Positions 7,799 through 16,301 of a DNA stretch of 64,000 bases are shown here, in pieces. Where the stretch lies: assembly GCA_963721905.1 (NCBI GenBank), contig CAVRMF010000029.1, positions 62,001-126,000 on the forward strand. Reading direction: 5' to 3'. Positions within the stretch are counted from its first letter, which is position 1; each line of letters opens with the position of its first letter. The DNA comes from Roseiarcus sp963721905 (GTDB taxonomy: Bacteria; Pseudomonadota; Alphaproteobacteria; Rhizobiales; Beijerinckiaceae). Below the pieces are notes generated by a model. The model saw only the letters and a program-made list of their open reading frames with translations, did not search any database and was not told the DNA's origin. The translations under genes were made by a program, and so were the position numbers.

Positions 7799-9732
7799 GG
7801 CGTCAAACGTTCCTCAAACGGCGCGGGCGTTGCTGGCGCCGCCTCTTGCCACAGCGCGCACAGGCGCTCGAACGCGCCCGCCATCCGCTCGACCGCCTCA
7901 CGATCGCCGATGCGGCCGCCGAACCATTCGATCGCCGGCTCGACAAAGATCGTCCGGCCGACCGCGAAGCCCTTGACGAGGCCGCAGGTTCGCGCGACCG
8001 CGAAGGTTTGCGCAAGGTCGTCTTCCGGCGCCTCGAGGCCAAGCAGCACGACGCCGCGGCACCACGGGTCCCCCGCCGTGACAGCACGCTCGATCGAGTC
8101 CCACGCCGCCCGGCTCGTCTGGCCCTCGAGCTTCCACCAGTCCGGTTTGACGCCGATCGCATAGAGCCGCTCGATGACCCTGGCCGTCGTGTCATCCTGA
8201 ACCGGACCGTTCTTGCTCGCGATGATCTCGATCAAGAGTTCGCGGCCGAGCGTGCGCGCCGCGTCGTAAAGGCGCAGAAGCTCGCGCTCCTGGCGCGCCT
8301 TCATCTCCGTCGGATCGTCGGGATGATAGAAACAGAGGCACTTGATCGTATGCGCGACCGGCCATTCCTGAAGCTTGGCCGCGAGCGAGCCGCCAAATTC
8401 GAAATCGAGGGGTCGCGAGCCCGGCTCCTCGACCGGCCGCGCGATCCAGAGGTCGTGATCGAGCGCGCGAAAGAGCGCCTCGCGCCCATACTTCTCGTCG
8501 AGCAGCATGCCATAGCCGGGGCGGCCCGCAGCGACTGTCGCCGCCGCCTCGACCGCCAGAAGCTTGAACGCGCTGATGCGCTCGCGGTTCGCCCCCCCGT
8601 CGTCGGCGATCTTTTCGAGCTGCATGCGATGGTCGATTGCGAGCGCCATGATCGACGAGGGCTGCGGCCGTCGCGTTGTCGCCCAGTGAATATGGTTCAG
8701 CGCCTCGTCGTGACGCAGGGCGTGGTGGGGGGAACCGTGTTTCAGGAAACCGCTGAGTTCAGCCCAGGTCGGGTATTCCGCCGAGCAAAGAAGGCGCGAC
8801 ACGGCGAATGCGCCGTTCGCGTTGGCGTAGGCGCAGCAGGTCTCAAGCGGCTCATCCTTCAACCAGCCGCGCAGGAAGCCCGACATGAAGGCGTCCCCTG
8901 CGCCGAGCACGTTAAGGACTTCGACGGGAAAGCCGGGTCCCTTGATCCCCTCCTCCAGCTTTGAGGGAATGGGCCCAGGAAAAACGACGCAGCCCATTGG
9001 GCCTCTCTTGAGCACCAGCGTCGCTTGGCTCGCGGCGCGCACGGCCTTCAACGCGGACAGCGGATCGTCCGCGCCTCCGGCGATCATCATCTCCTCTTCC
9101 GTGCCGACGATCAGATCGCATTGCGGCAGGATGGCGCTCAGGCTTCGCGTCACGTCGCCCGACTTGATGTAGCGCTCCTCGCCGGCGCCATGGCCCGCGA
9201 GGCCCCAGAGATTGGGCCGGTAATCGATGTCGAAGACAATTCTGCTGCCAGCGGCGCGCGCCAGGCGCATGGCCTTCAGTTGCGCGGCGGCGGCGTTGGC
9301 CCGGGCGAAATGGGTGCCGCTGACCAGAACCGCCCTGGCGCTATGGACATAGGCGGGATCGATGTCGCTCTCGTCGAGCGCGCTGTCGGCGCAATTGTCC
9401 CGATAGAAGATGAGCGGGAAGGTCTTTTCGTCGCGAATGCCGAGGAGCACAAGCGAGGTGAGCCGCGTGGGGTCGGTGTGGATGCCCGAGACGTCGACGC
9501 CTTCGCGCGCGCACTGCTCGCGGATGAACCGGCCCATGTGCTCGTCGCCGACGCGCGTGATGAGCCCGCTCTTGAGGCCGAGACGCGCCGTGCCGATGGC
9601 GATGTTGGTCGGACAGCCACCGACCGCCTTGGAGAAGCTCGCCATGTCCTCCAGGCGGCCTCCGACCTGCACGCCATAGAGATCGACCGACGAGCGGCCG
9701 ATCGTGATGACGTCGAGACGCGGTTCCGACAC
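7795..9732 (-). CDS. iolC: 5-dehydro-2-deoxygluconokinase fused to a DUF2090 aldolase-like domain (IolC)
   Basis: Phosphorylates 5-dehydro-2-deoxygluconate. The chosen start is GTG at 9732, preceded by GGGAG 9 bases upstream; the frame continues to 10071 but overlaps the SDR gene. The product is 645 residues: an N-terminal PfkB kinase (about 1-325, TIGRSSVDLYG, with the catalytic GAGDAFMSGF) and a C-terminal DUF2090 domain of about 300 residues. This fusion is common in proteobacterial iolC, and the DUF2090 part is thought to supply the aldolase (IolJ-like) step. It ends in an ATGA overlap with iolD. Confidence 0.94.
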   Translation of the reverse strand: MSEPRLDVITIGRSSVDLYGVQVGGRLEDMASFSKAVGGCPTNIAIGTARLGLKSGLITRVGDEHMGRFIREQCAREGVDVSGIHTDPTRLTSLVLLGIRDEKTFPLIFYRDNCADSALDESDIDPAYVHSARAVLVSGTHFARANAAAAQLKAMRLARAAGSRIVFDIDYRPNLWGLAGHGAGEERYIKSGDVTRSLSAILPQCDLIVGTEEEMMIAGGADDPLSALKAVRAASQATLVLKRGPMGCVVFPGPIPSKLEEGIKGPGFPVEVLNVLGAGDAFMSGFLRGWLKDEPLETCCAYANANGAFAVSRLLCSAEYPTWAELSGFLKHGSPHHALRHDEALNHIHWATTRRPQPSSIMALAIDHRMQLEKIADDGGANRERISAFKLLAVEAAATVAAGRPGYGMLLDEKYGREALFRALDHDLWIARPVEEPGSRPLDFEFGGSLAAKLQEWPVAHTIKCLCFYHPDDPTEMKARQERELLRLYDAARTLGRELLIEIIASKNGPVQDDTTARVIERLYAIGVKPDWWKLEGQTSRAAWDSIERAVTAGDPWCRGVVLLGLEAPEDDLAQTFAVARTCGLVKGFAVGRTIFVEPAIEWFGGRIGDREAVERMAGAFERLCALWQEAAPATPAPFEERLTP

Positions 9733-9746
9733 GCGCAAACTCCCGT

Positions 9747-10577
9747 TCAGGGCTCGATCGGCGGGTCGGCGGTCCCGACGACGTTCTGATCGAAGTCGAT
9801 GTTTGCGCCGGTCATCAGCCCGGATTCTCCGGAGCAGAGAAAGGCGCAGGCGCGAGCCACCTCCTTGGGGTCGACGAGCCGGCCGAACGGCTTGGTCTTT
9901 GCGGCGGCCTCGAGCCATCCGTCCTGCGCACCATGGTAGGTCTTCATGATCCGGTCCTCGCCGGGCGTCGACATCCAGCCGATGTTGAGCCCATTGACGC
10001 GGATGCGGAACTTGAGCAGCGAATGGGCGACGTTCCGGGTCAGGGTGGCGAGCGCGCCTTTCGAGGCGCAATAGGCGGAAATGAACGGCTGGCCGCCATG
10101 CGCCGACATCGACTGGATGTTGACGATCGCGCCCTCGATCTTCTCCCGCCGCATGATGCGCGCCGCCGCCTGGATGAGAAAGAAAGGCGCGCGCACGTTG
10201 ACATCGAAAATCTCGTTGTACCGCTCTTCTGTCGTGTCGAAGATGTCGCCCCGGTCGGTCAGCGCGGCGGCGTTGACGAGCGCGTCCACGCGGCCGAAGC
10301 GCCTGTCGGCCTCCGCCACCACGTTTCGACAGGCCGCGACCTTCGCGAGGTCCGCCTTGACGAAGATGGTCGGACAGCCGGCCGCCGAAATCTCTTTCGC
10401 CACCCGCGCGCCATTGTCCGAATTGCGGCCGCAGATGACGATCCCGGCCGCCCCGCGCTCGGCGAAGAGCCTCGCGATCGCTTCGCCAAGTCCCTGCGTG
10501 CCGCCGGTCACGACTGCGATCTTGCCTTTGAGATTTGCCGGACCGCGATAGTGCTCGGGCGCGGAACTGGCTGCCAT
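9747..10577 (-). CDS. SDR-family oxidoreductase, first gene of the iol operon
   Basis: A 276-residue short-chain dehydrogenase: the cofactor motif TGGTQGLG lies near 24-31, NAA at the end of the fourth strand (VNAAAL), and the catalytic Ser...Tyr-x3-Lys in NIQSMSAHGG..YCASK. It is the promoter-proximal gene, 14 bp before iolC, so it is likely an inositol or inosose dehydrogenase or epimerase partner, but the substrate is not evident. It faces iolG across a 157-bp shared regulatory region. Confidence 0.88.
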   Translation of the reverse strand: MAASSAPEHYRGPANLKGKIAVVTGGTQGLGEAIARLFAERGAAGIVICGRNSDNGARVAKEISAAGCPTIFVKADLAKVAACRNVVAEADRRFGRVDALVNAAALTDRGDIFDTTEERYNEIFDVNVRAPFFLIQAAARIMRREKIEGAIVNIQSMSAHGGQPFISAYCASKGALATLTRNVAHSLLKFRIRVNGLNIGWMSTPGEDRIMKTYHGAQDGWLEAAAKTKPFGRLVDPKEVARACAFLCSGESGLMTGANIDFDQNVVGTADPPIEP

Positions 10578-10734
10578 GGGCGCTCTCTCCCTTTGGGCTC
10601 GACCGGCGGACGCGCCGACGACCTTCGCGCAGAATGAAACAAAAATTCTATTCCCAAGTCAATATGGAACGGATATTCTTTTTCGTAATCGCGCGTGCGG
10701 GCGTAGTCGGGCGCAATGAATCAGGGAGGATTTT
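10578..10734. promoter_or_regulatory. Divergent iol control region with a candidate IolR operator
   Basis: The 157-bp spacer between the divergent iol operon and iolG is locally AT-rich, unlike the flanks. It contains GGAA-CGGATA-TTCT at 10666-10679. That resembles the GGAA-N6-TTCC half-site palindrome I recall for RpiR-type IolR repressors in rhizobia. A nearby ATTCTATTCCC at 10645-10655 may be part of a second site. The iolR gene itself is not in the window. Confidence 0.4.
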
Positions 10735-11721
10735 ATGAAATTCGGCATCATCGGCGCGGGGCGCATCGGAAAGATCCACGGCGGCAACATCGCCGCTCGC
10801 CGCGACTGCAAGGCGCTTTACGTTGCCGACGCAGATGATGCAGCCGCTGGGGCGCTGGCGGAGGCGACCGGCGCAAAGGCTGCGTCCATCGAGGAGATTC
10901 TGGGGTCGAAGGAGGTCGATGCGGTCGCCATCTGCTCGCCGACCGATACGCACGCCGATCTCATCGAGCGCTCGGCGCGGGCCGGGAAAGCGATCTTCTG
11001 CGAGAAGCCGATTGACCTCGACGTCAACCGGATTCGCGCCTGTCTCGGCGTCGTCAATGAGGCCGGCGCAACCCTGATGATCGGCTTCAACCGCCGATTC
11101 GACCCCAATTTCGCTTCCCTACGCAAGCGCACCGCCGAAGGAGCGATCGGCTCGCTCGAGATCGTCTCCATCGTCTCGCGCGATCCCTCCCCGCCGCCTC
11201 TCTCCTATATCGCCCGGTCGGGCGGCCTCTTCCGGGACATGATGATCCACGATTTCGACATGGCGCGTTTCATTCTGGACGAGGAGCCGATTGCGGTCAG
11301 CGCCATGGGTTCGGCGCTTGTCGACAAGGCGATCGGCGAGGCCGGCGACATCGACACCGCCGTCGTCATCATGCAGACGAAGTCGGGCAAGGTCGCGCAG
11401 ATCTCCAACTCCCGCCGCGCGACCTACGGTTACGACCAACGCGTCGAGGCGCACGGCGACAAAGGGATGGCGCATGCCGCCAATATTCGGGAGACGACGG
11501 TCGAGGTGGCCGGCGCGCACGGCTTCACCAGCGACAGGGTTCTCAACTTTTTCCTTGAACGCTACGACACCGCCTATCGCAACGAACTCGACGCTTTCGT
11601 GAACGCGGTCAAGGCGGGCGCCAAGCCGCGTCCCGACGGCGAGGACGGCCTCCGGGCCAACATCCTGGCGGACGCGGCCTATCAGTCCTGGAAGACCGGG
11701 CAGCGCGTCGCCGTCGCTTGA
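10735..11721 (+). CDS. iolG: Myo-inositol 2-dehydrogenase IolG
   Basis: First step of inositol catabolism, NAD-dependent oxidation to 2-keto-myo-inositol. The 328-residue Gfo/Idh/MocA protein has GAGRIGKIHG at about 7-16, CEKPIDLD as the EKP motif, FNRRFDPNF, and DMMIHDFDMARF with the catalytic Asp/His pair. Length is typical. The ATG at 10735 follows AGGGAGGA. It is transcribed divergently from the rest of the operon. Confidence 0.93.
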   Translation: MKFGIIGAGRIGKIHGGNIAARRDCKALYVADADDAAAGALAEATGAKAASIEEILGSKEVDAVAICSPTDTHADLIERSARAGKAIFCEKPIDLDVNRIRACLGVVNEAGATLMIGFNRRFDPNFASLRKRTAEGAIGSLEIVSIVSRDPSPPPLSYIARSGGLFRDMMIHDFDMARFILDEEPIAVSAMGSALVDKAIGEAGDIDTAVVIMQTKSGKVAQISNSRRATYGYDQRVEAHGDKGMAHAANIRETTVEVAGAHGFTSDRVLNFFLERYDTAYRNELDAFVNAVKAGAKPRPDGEDGLRANILADAAYQSWKTGQRVAVA

Positions 11722-11814
11722 ATTCGACTATTTCGCTCTTCCAGTATGTGGTTATGAGCTTGCCTGGGTCGCATGCGCGGCCTATAGGCGGCTGCGAATC
11801 GACAGGAACAAGGC

Positions 11815-12882
11815 ATGGCGGAAACGCAGGAACGACGCCCGGCCTCCAACTGGGCGCGAGGCAGCGCGTCGCGCCCCCCGGATCCGCCCCAATTCCTTGC
11901 GCGCATCATACTCGTTGTGCGGCGGCATCGTCGGACCCTTCGACGGCTCGGCGTCGCCGCGAGCTTTCTCATCATCGCAGTTTCCGCGACGATCTTCGTG
12001 CGCACGCTGCTGCGCATCGACATCAACAAGTTCAAAGCCGCGATCGCTGCGACAGGCGGCGATCAAATCACGCTCGCCTTCGCCTTTACGGCATTGAGCT
12101 ACCTTGCATTGACCGGCTACGACGGCCTTGCCCTCCGGCATCTCGGAATCAAGGTTCCCTATTGGCTGACGGCGCTTGCGTCCTTCGCCAGTTACGCGGT
12201 CTCGTTCACCCTGGGGTTCCCGCTCGTCACCGGCGGGGCGATCCGGTACTGGCTCTACGCTCCGGCGGGCCTGACCGCCGGCAAGGTCGCGAGTCTGACG
12301 GTCGTTGCAGGCGTCACATTCTGGCTGGGCATGGGATCCATCGTCGGCGTCGGATTCATGACCGCATCGGACGCCGTGGCCGAGATCAACCACTTCAATC
12401 CGCTGGCCAATCGCTTGATCGGTCTCAGCGTGCTCGCTGCGCTGGTCGCCTATCTCGTCTGGGTCGGCAGCATGCGCTGGCGCGACTCCGCCATCGTCGG
12501 AACTTTCAAACTGCCCGGCCCCCTGGTCACGCTGGGACAAATGGCGCTCGGGGTGGCCGACGTCTGTTCGGCTTCGGCCGCGCTCTACTTTCTGTTGCCC
12601 AAGGGCACGACGATCGGCTTTCCGACATTCGCCACGCTTTATTCGCTGGCGGCGATGCTCGGCATCGCCAGCCATTCGCCTGGAGGGCTCGGCGTGTTCG
12701 AGGTGACGATCCTGCAGGGAGTCGGCGGCGACGCCGACGCCTTGCTCGCTTCGCTGCTGCTTTTTCGCGGCATTTACTACGTCGCGCCCTTCATCGGCGC
12801 CATGGCGCTGCTCGGCGGCGTCGAGGCTACGCGCCGCTGGCGCTCGATTCGCGAAGCGATGACGGCTTCCTCGGACGAATAG
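11815..12882 (+). CDS. Lysylphosphatidylglycerol synthase TM-domain (flippase-like) membrane protein
   Basis: A 355-residue polytopic membrane protein of the UPF0104/LPG-synthase transmembrane family. After a basic, proline-rich N-terminus of about 40 residues, roughly eight hydrophobic helices follow, with family motifs such as SYLALTGYDGLAL, SFTLGFPLVTGGAIRYW and SHSPGGLGVFE. The C-terminal aminoacyl-transfer domain of full MprF is absent, so it may move a lipid rather than modify one. A longer overlapping frame from 11718 is a shadow. A PhoR-like kinase follows 10 bp later. Confidence 0.85.
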   Translation: MAETQERRPASNWARGSASRPPDPPQFLARIILVVRRHRRTLRRLGVAASFLIIAVSATIFVRTLLRIDINKFKAAIAATGGDQITLAFAFTALSYLALTGYDGLALRHLGIKVPYWLTALASFASYAVSFTLGFPLVTGGAIRYWLYAPAGLTAGKVASLTVVAGVTFWLGMGSIVGVGFMTASDAVAEINHFNPLANRLIGLSVLAALVAYLVWVGSMRWRDSAIVGTFKLPGPLVTLGQMALGVADVCSASAALYFLLPKGTTIGFPTFATLYSLAAMLGIASHSPGGLGVFEVTILQGVGGDADALLASLLLFRGIYYVAPFIGAMALLGGVEATRRWRSIREAMTASSDE

Positions 12883-12892
12883 GCGGCCTGCG

Positions 12893-13975
12893 ATGAGCGA
12901 CGCACGGGTCTTTCAACTTGCAAACCGCATTAGCTCGCCGTTCGCCGCCCAGCTTGTCGAGGCGATGCCGGAACCGGCGATCATCGTCGGGGCGGACGGG
13001 CGCGCAACGGTCGCAAACAAGCCGGCGTTCAGTCTTCTTCCTGGGCTCAAGGCGGGCGAACCCTTCGTTCTCGCCCTGCGCGCGCCGGACGTGGTCGACG
13101 CCTGGCGCCGCGTGATGGCGACCGGCGAAGCCGAAACCGTGCAATGGAGCGAACGTGTGCCGGTCGAGCGGCTGTTCGACGTCCGCGTCGCGCCGCTTGC
13201 GACGGAGGAGGGGGATGTCGTGGCGACGCTGCTCACCTTGCGCGACCTCACGGAGTTGCGGCAGGTTGAGCGGATGCGCGTCGACTTCATCGCCAATGCG
13301 AGCCACGAATTGCGCACTCCGCTGGCGTCCCTGCTGGGGTTCATTGAGACGCTGCAAGGATCTGCGCGCGACGACCCGAAAGCGCGCGATCGGTTCCTCG
13401 CAATCATGCGGGAGCAGGGCCGGCGCATGGCCCGGCTGATCGAGGATCTGCTTTCGCTCTCGCGCATCGAGCAGAAGCAGCATGTACGGCCTGAGACCGT
13501 CGTCGATCTCGCGCAGACGGTGCGCACGGTGGTCGATTCGCTCTCCCCGATGGCGTCGGAATTGGGCGTCGAAATCCGCATCAGCGCGGCCCAGCCTGTG
13601 CTCGTGATCGGCGACAGGGATGAACTCGTCCGCGTTGCCGAAAACCTGATCGAAAACGCCATCAAATATGGGGTGCGGCCAGAGGCCGAGAACGCCGGTC
13701 TCGTCGAGGTCGCCGTGGCGACCACGAATAAGGATGCGACGCTCAGCGTACGCGACTACGGGTATGGCATTGCGCCGGAGCACCTGCCGCGCCTGACGGA
13801 GCGCTTCTATCGTGTCGACGCCGGCCAGAGCAGAGCGAAGAACGGGACGGGGCTCGGCCTCGCCATCGTCAAGCATATCCTGACCCGGCACCGGGGAAAG
13901 CTGACGATCACGAGCCGCATCAACCACGGCTCGCATTTTGTCGCAAGCGTGCCTCTTCATGCAAGAAGGCAATAA
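12893..13975 (+). CDS. phoR: PhoR-like sensor histidine kinase
   Basis: A 360-residue kinase with a PAS-like domain (about 20-120), HisKA with the phospho-acceptor in NASHELRTP (His138), and HATPase with the N-box (ENLIENAIKYG), DYGYGIAPEH, and GTGLGLAIVKHIL. No membrane segment is obvious, so it is probably cytoplasmic or membrane-associated, as in alphaproteobacterial PhoR proteins that sense phosphate status with PstSCAB-PhoU. The assignment to PhoR rather than another PAS kinase is by sequence feel. No pst, phoU or phoB gene follows; the next gene, gcrA, is convergent. Confidence 0.78.
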   Translation: MSDARVFQLANRISSPFAAQLVEAMPEPAIIVGADGRATVANKPAFSLLPGLKAGEPFVLALRAPDVVDAWRRVMATGEAETVQWSERVPVERLFDVRVAPLATEEGDVVATLLTLRDLTELRQVERMRVDFIANASHELRTPLASLLGFIETLQGSARDDPKARDRFLAIMREQGRRMARLIEDLLSLSRIEQKQHVRPETVVDLAQTVRTVVDSLSPMASELGVEIRISAAQPVLVIGDRDELVRVAENLIENAIKYGVRPEAENAGLVEVAVATTNKDATLSVRDYGYGIAPEHLPRLTERFYRVDAGQSRAKNGTGLGLAIVKHILTRHRGKLTITSRINHGSHFVASVPLHARRQ

Positions 13976-14072
13976 GGATCATTGTTCGGCGATGTTTGAG
14001 ATGGTCGCAAAAACGATGACCTGAGCGCCGCTGCGGCGGCGGCGCGCGCTTGGCGGCCGAAGGCTCAGTTCC

Positions 14073-14612
14073 CTAACGCAAGGCCAACCGACGCTCGCGA
14101 TCTCGATCTCGCCGACGTTCCTGAGCGGGCTGATAGGCCAGTCCGCTGTGATGAGCGCAATAGGGGCGGGACGAAACCGGAGAACCGCAATAGCGAAAGT
14201 CAGGACTCGTCGGGTCGCCGAGAGGCCAGCGGCACATCGCCTCGTTCAGCTCCACGATGGTGACCCTGAGCGACATCGGCAGCACGACGCTTTCAAACGG
14301 TTCGACCTCCGTTTCGGTCAGCGGCAGCGAGTTGATCGCCAAGGCGGTCGCGCCTCGCACGATGCGGGGCGCGACCGACGGCGCGCGCGGGGAGGAGACG
14401 CGGCGCGGTCCGTGCTGCGGAGGCGATTGGCGGGGACGCGAGCCGGCAGAGCTCGGCGATTTCGCGCGACCGGCGAGACCCAGCCGGTGAACTTTTCCGA
14501 TAATGGCGTTGCGCGTCAGCCCATTGCCAAGGAGGCCCGCGATCTGGCTCGCGCTCTTGCCTTCGAGCCAATGCTGTTTGAGCTGCTCGACTCTTTCATC
14601 CGTCCACGACAT
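14073..14612 (-). CDS. gcrA: GcrA cell-cycle regulator
   Basis: Alphaproteobacterial transcription co-activator that works with sigma70 at promoters carrying GANTC sites methylated by CcrM. The ATG at 14612 begins MSWTDERVEQLKQHW, the canonical GcrA opening; an AAGGA box lies 7 bases upstream, so the nine-codon extension to 14639 is rejected. The DNA-binding segment (SASQIAGLLG...NAIIGKVHRLGL) is clear; the C-terminal RNA-polymerase-contact part includes CRWPLGDP and CGSPV. 179 residues is normal. A single GANTC (GAATC, 14650-14654) lies 38 bp upstream. Confidence 0.95.
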   Translation of the reverse strand: MSWTDERVEQLKQHWLEGKSASQIAGLLGNGLTRNAIIGKVHRLGLAGRAKSPSSAGSRPRQSPPQHGPRRVSSPRAPSVAPRIVRGATALAINSLPLTETEVEPFESVVLPMSLRVTIVELNEAMCRWPLGDPTSPDFRYCGSPVSSRPYCAHHSGLAYQPAQERRRDRDRERRLALR

Positions 14613-14945
14613 CGTCAATTCCTTGGCCAAGAACGGCAAGCCCTACGCAGAATCCGGCTCCTGCGCCGAACGGCGGCATGCCCTCGGCCGAAACGCGGAC
14701 CAGCACTCTCTCTGAAGCCCTCGCCACGACATCTCGTGGCTCAATGGGGAAAAAGTACACTAGTCGTTGAATTGCGCGCAAGAGTTCTGACCCGGCGCCA
14801 TACCCTGCTTTTCAACAGGTCTTCGCGTGATGACCTTCCCTGCGGTCGCGGCCGCGACCCGATTGAATGAGTTGCATCAAGGTTTTAGCAGGGCCGCAGG
14901 CTGGCGATTGGGGGGCGAAATTTTTTTGGGGCTTCCATTCGTCAT

Positions 14946-14975
14946 TTGACGGAATATGGGGGTTTCCGGTATGTT
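14946..14975 (+). promoter_or_regulatory. Candidate sigma70-type promoter upstream of argD
   Basis: TTGACG at 14946-14951, an 18-bp spacer and TATGTT at 14970-14975 make a good housekeeping-type promoter on the plus strand. Predicted transcription starts near 14982, so the argD leader would be about 88 nt and begin directly before a terminator-like hairpin. The remaining spacer between gcrA and this point (14613-14945) contains no gene I can support. Confidence 0.5.
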
Positions 14976-14991
14976 TGCCACGCATTCGGCG

Positions 14992-15021
14992 GCCGCCCCA
15001 GCGGGGCGGCGTTTTTATTTT
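14992..15021 (+). terminator. Intrinsic terminator-like hairpin in the argD leader
   Basis: A perfect 8-bp stem, GCCGCCCC / GGGGCGGC, with loop AGC, followed directly by GTTTTTATTTT. This is a textbook rho-independent terminator in the plus orientation, yet the next gene downstream on that strand is argD (start 15070) and no gene ends upstream of it. It could be an attenuator or could end a short leader RNA. Confidence 0.7.
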
Positions 15022-15069
15022 GCGCCGTGGCGCCCGCCGCAATGAAGAGCCAGGACAGGGAGTTGGACA

Positions 15070-16293
15070 GTGAATTCCGCGCAAGCGACCTCAGCGCAAG
15101 CGACCTCGGCGATTGTGCCGACCTACGCCCGGGCCGATATCGCCTTCGAGCGTGGCGAGGGGTGCTGGCTCATCTCGACCGCGGGAGAGCGCTACCTCGA
15201 TTTCGGCGCCGGCATTGCGGTGACCTCGGTCGGCCACGCGCATCCGCATCTCGTCGAGACCCTCGTGAGCCAGGGCTCGAAGCTCTGGCACGTCTCGAAC
15301 CTCTATCAGAACCCGGAAGGGGAACGGTTTGCCCGCCGTCTCGCCGACGCGACCTTTGCCGATCTTGTGTTCTTCGCCAATTCCGGCGCGGAGGCGAACG
15401 AAGCCGCGATCAAGATGGCGCGGCGGCGCCAGTCAATCGACGGCCATCCCGAGCGCTATCGCGTCTTGACCTTCGAAGGCGCCTTTCATGGCCGGACGCT
15501 CGCCACCATTGCGGCCGGCGGTCAGGCGAAATATCTCGACGGTTTCGGACCGAAGGTCGATGGGTTCGATCAGATCCCGCTGACCGACCTGGCGGCGGTC
15601 GAGGCTGCGATCGGGCCGGAAACCGCCGCGATCATGATCGAGCCGATCCAGGGCGAAGGCGGCGTGCGGGTGATCCCGCCGGCGTTCCTGAGGGGACTGC
15701 GCGAGATCTGCGACAGGCATGACCTCCTCTTGATCTTCGACGAGGTCCAGACCGGCGTCGGCCGCACCGGGCGCTTTTACGCCTACGAGCACTGCGGCGT
15801 TCATCCGGATATCCTGACGTCGGCCAAAGGGATCGGAGCGGGGTTTCCGATGTCCGCCTGCCTTGCGACAGCGGACGCTGCGCGGGGCCTGACGGTCGGC
15901 GTGCACGGCACGACGTTCGGGGGCAATCCGCTTGCGATGGCGGTCGGCAACGCAACGCTCGACGTCATTCTCGCGCCCGGCTTCATCGAGCACGTCGCCA
16001 GGCTCGGTCTGGACCTGCGTCAGCGGCTCGCAGAATTGAAGGATCGCCACAATTCGGTGATCGAGGAGGTGCGGGGCGAAGGCTTGATGGTCGGTCTCAA
16101 GCTCAAGGTTCCGCCGGCGAATTTCGCCGAGGCGGCGTTGGCGCAGAAGATTCTCGTCATTCCTGCAGGCGACAATGTCGTGCGGCTGATGCCGCCGCTC
16201 GTCGTCACCGAAGAGGAAATCGCCGAGGGAGTGCGGCGGCTCGACGCCACATGCGCTGCGGTTGAAGAGCGCCTCCTGGTCGCGATCAACTGA
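15070..16293 (+). CDS. argD: Acetylornithine aminotransferase
   Basis: PLP-dependent transaminase of arginine synthesis. 407 residues from a GTG start, with AGGGAG placed about 7 bases upstream. Family features: FGAGIAVTSVGHAHP, FFANSGAEANEAAIK, AFHGRT, IFDEVQTGVGRTG and the PLP-lysine segment TSAKGIGAGFP. The N-terminus carries a duplicated SAQAT, coded by a 15-bp tandem repeat at 15079-15108. It heads the argD-argF-hslO-ispA operon. Confidence 0.95.
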   Translation: MNSAQATSAQATSAIVPTYARADIAFERGEGCWLISTAGERYLDFGAGIAVTSVGHAHPHLVETLVSQGSKLWHVSNLYQNPEGERFARRLADATFADLVFFANSGAEANEAAIKMARRRQSIDGHPERYRVLTFEGAFHGRTLATIAAGGQAKYLDGFGPKVDGFDQIPLTDLAAVEAAIGPETAAIMIEPIQGEGGVRVIPPAFLRGLREICDRHDLLLIFDEVQTGVGRTGRFYAYEHCGVHPDILTSAKGIGAGFPMSACLATADAARGLTVGVHGTTFGGNPLAMAVGNATLDVILAPGFIEHVARLGLDLRQRLAELKDRHNSVIEEVRGEGLMVGLKLKVPPANFAEAALAQKILVIPAGDNVVRLMPPLVVTEEEIAEGVRRLDATCAAVEERLLVAIN

Positions 16294-16301
16294 TTGAACC
16301 C

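Noticed and set aside
11718..12896. 392-codon plus-strand frame starting before the LPG-synthase-type gene
   Set aside because: The overlapping 355-residue frame has a proper polytopic membrane pattern; this one is Arg-rich with no such pattern.
14867..15073. 68-codon ORF ahead of argD as a leader peptide
   Set aside because: No ribosome binding site, it crosses the terminator hairpin, and it contains no run of arginine codons that would support classical attenuation.
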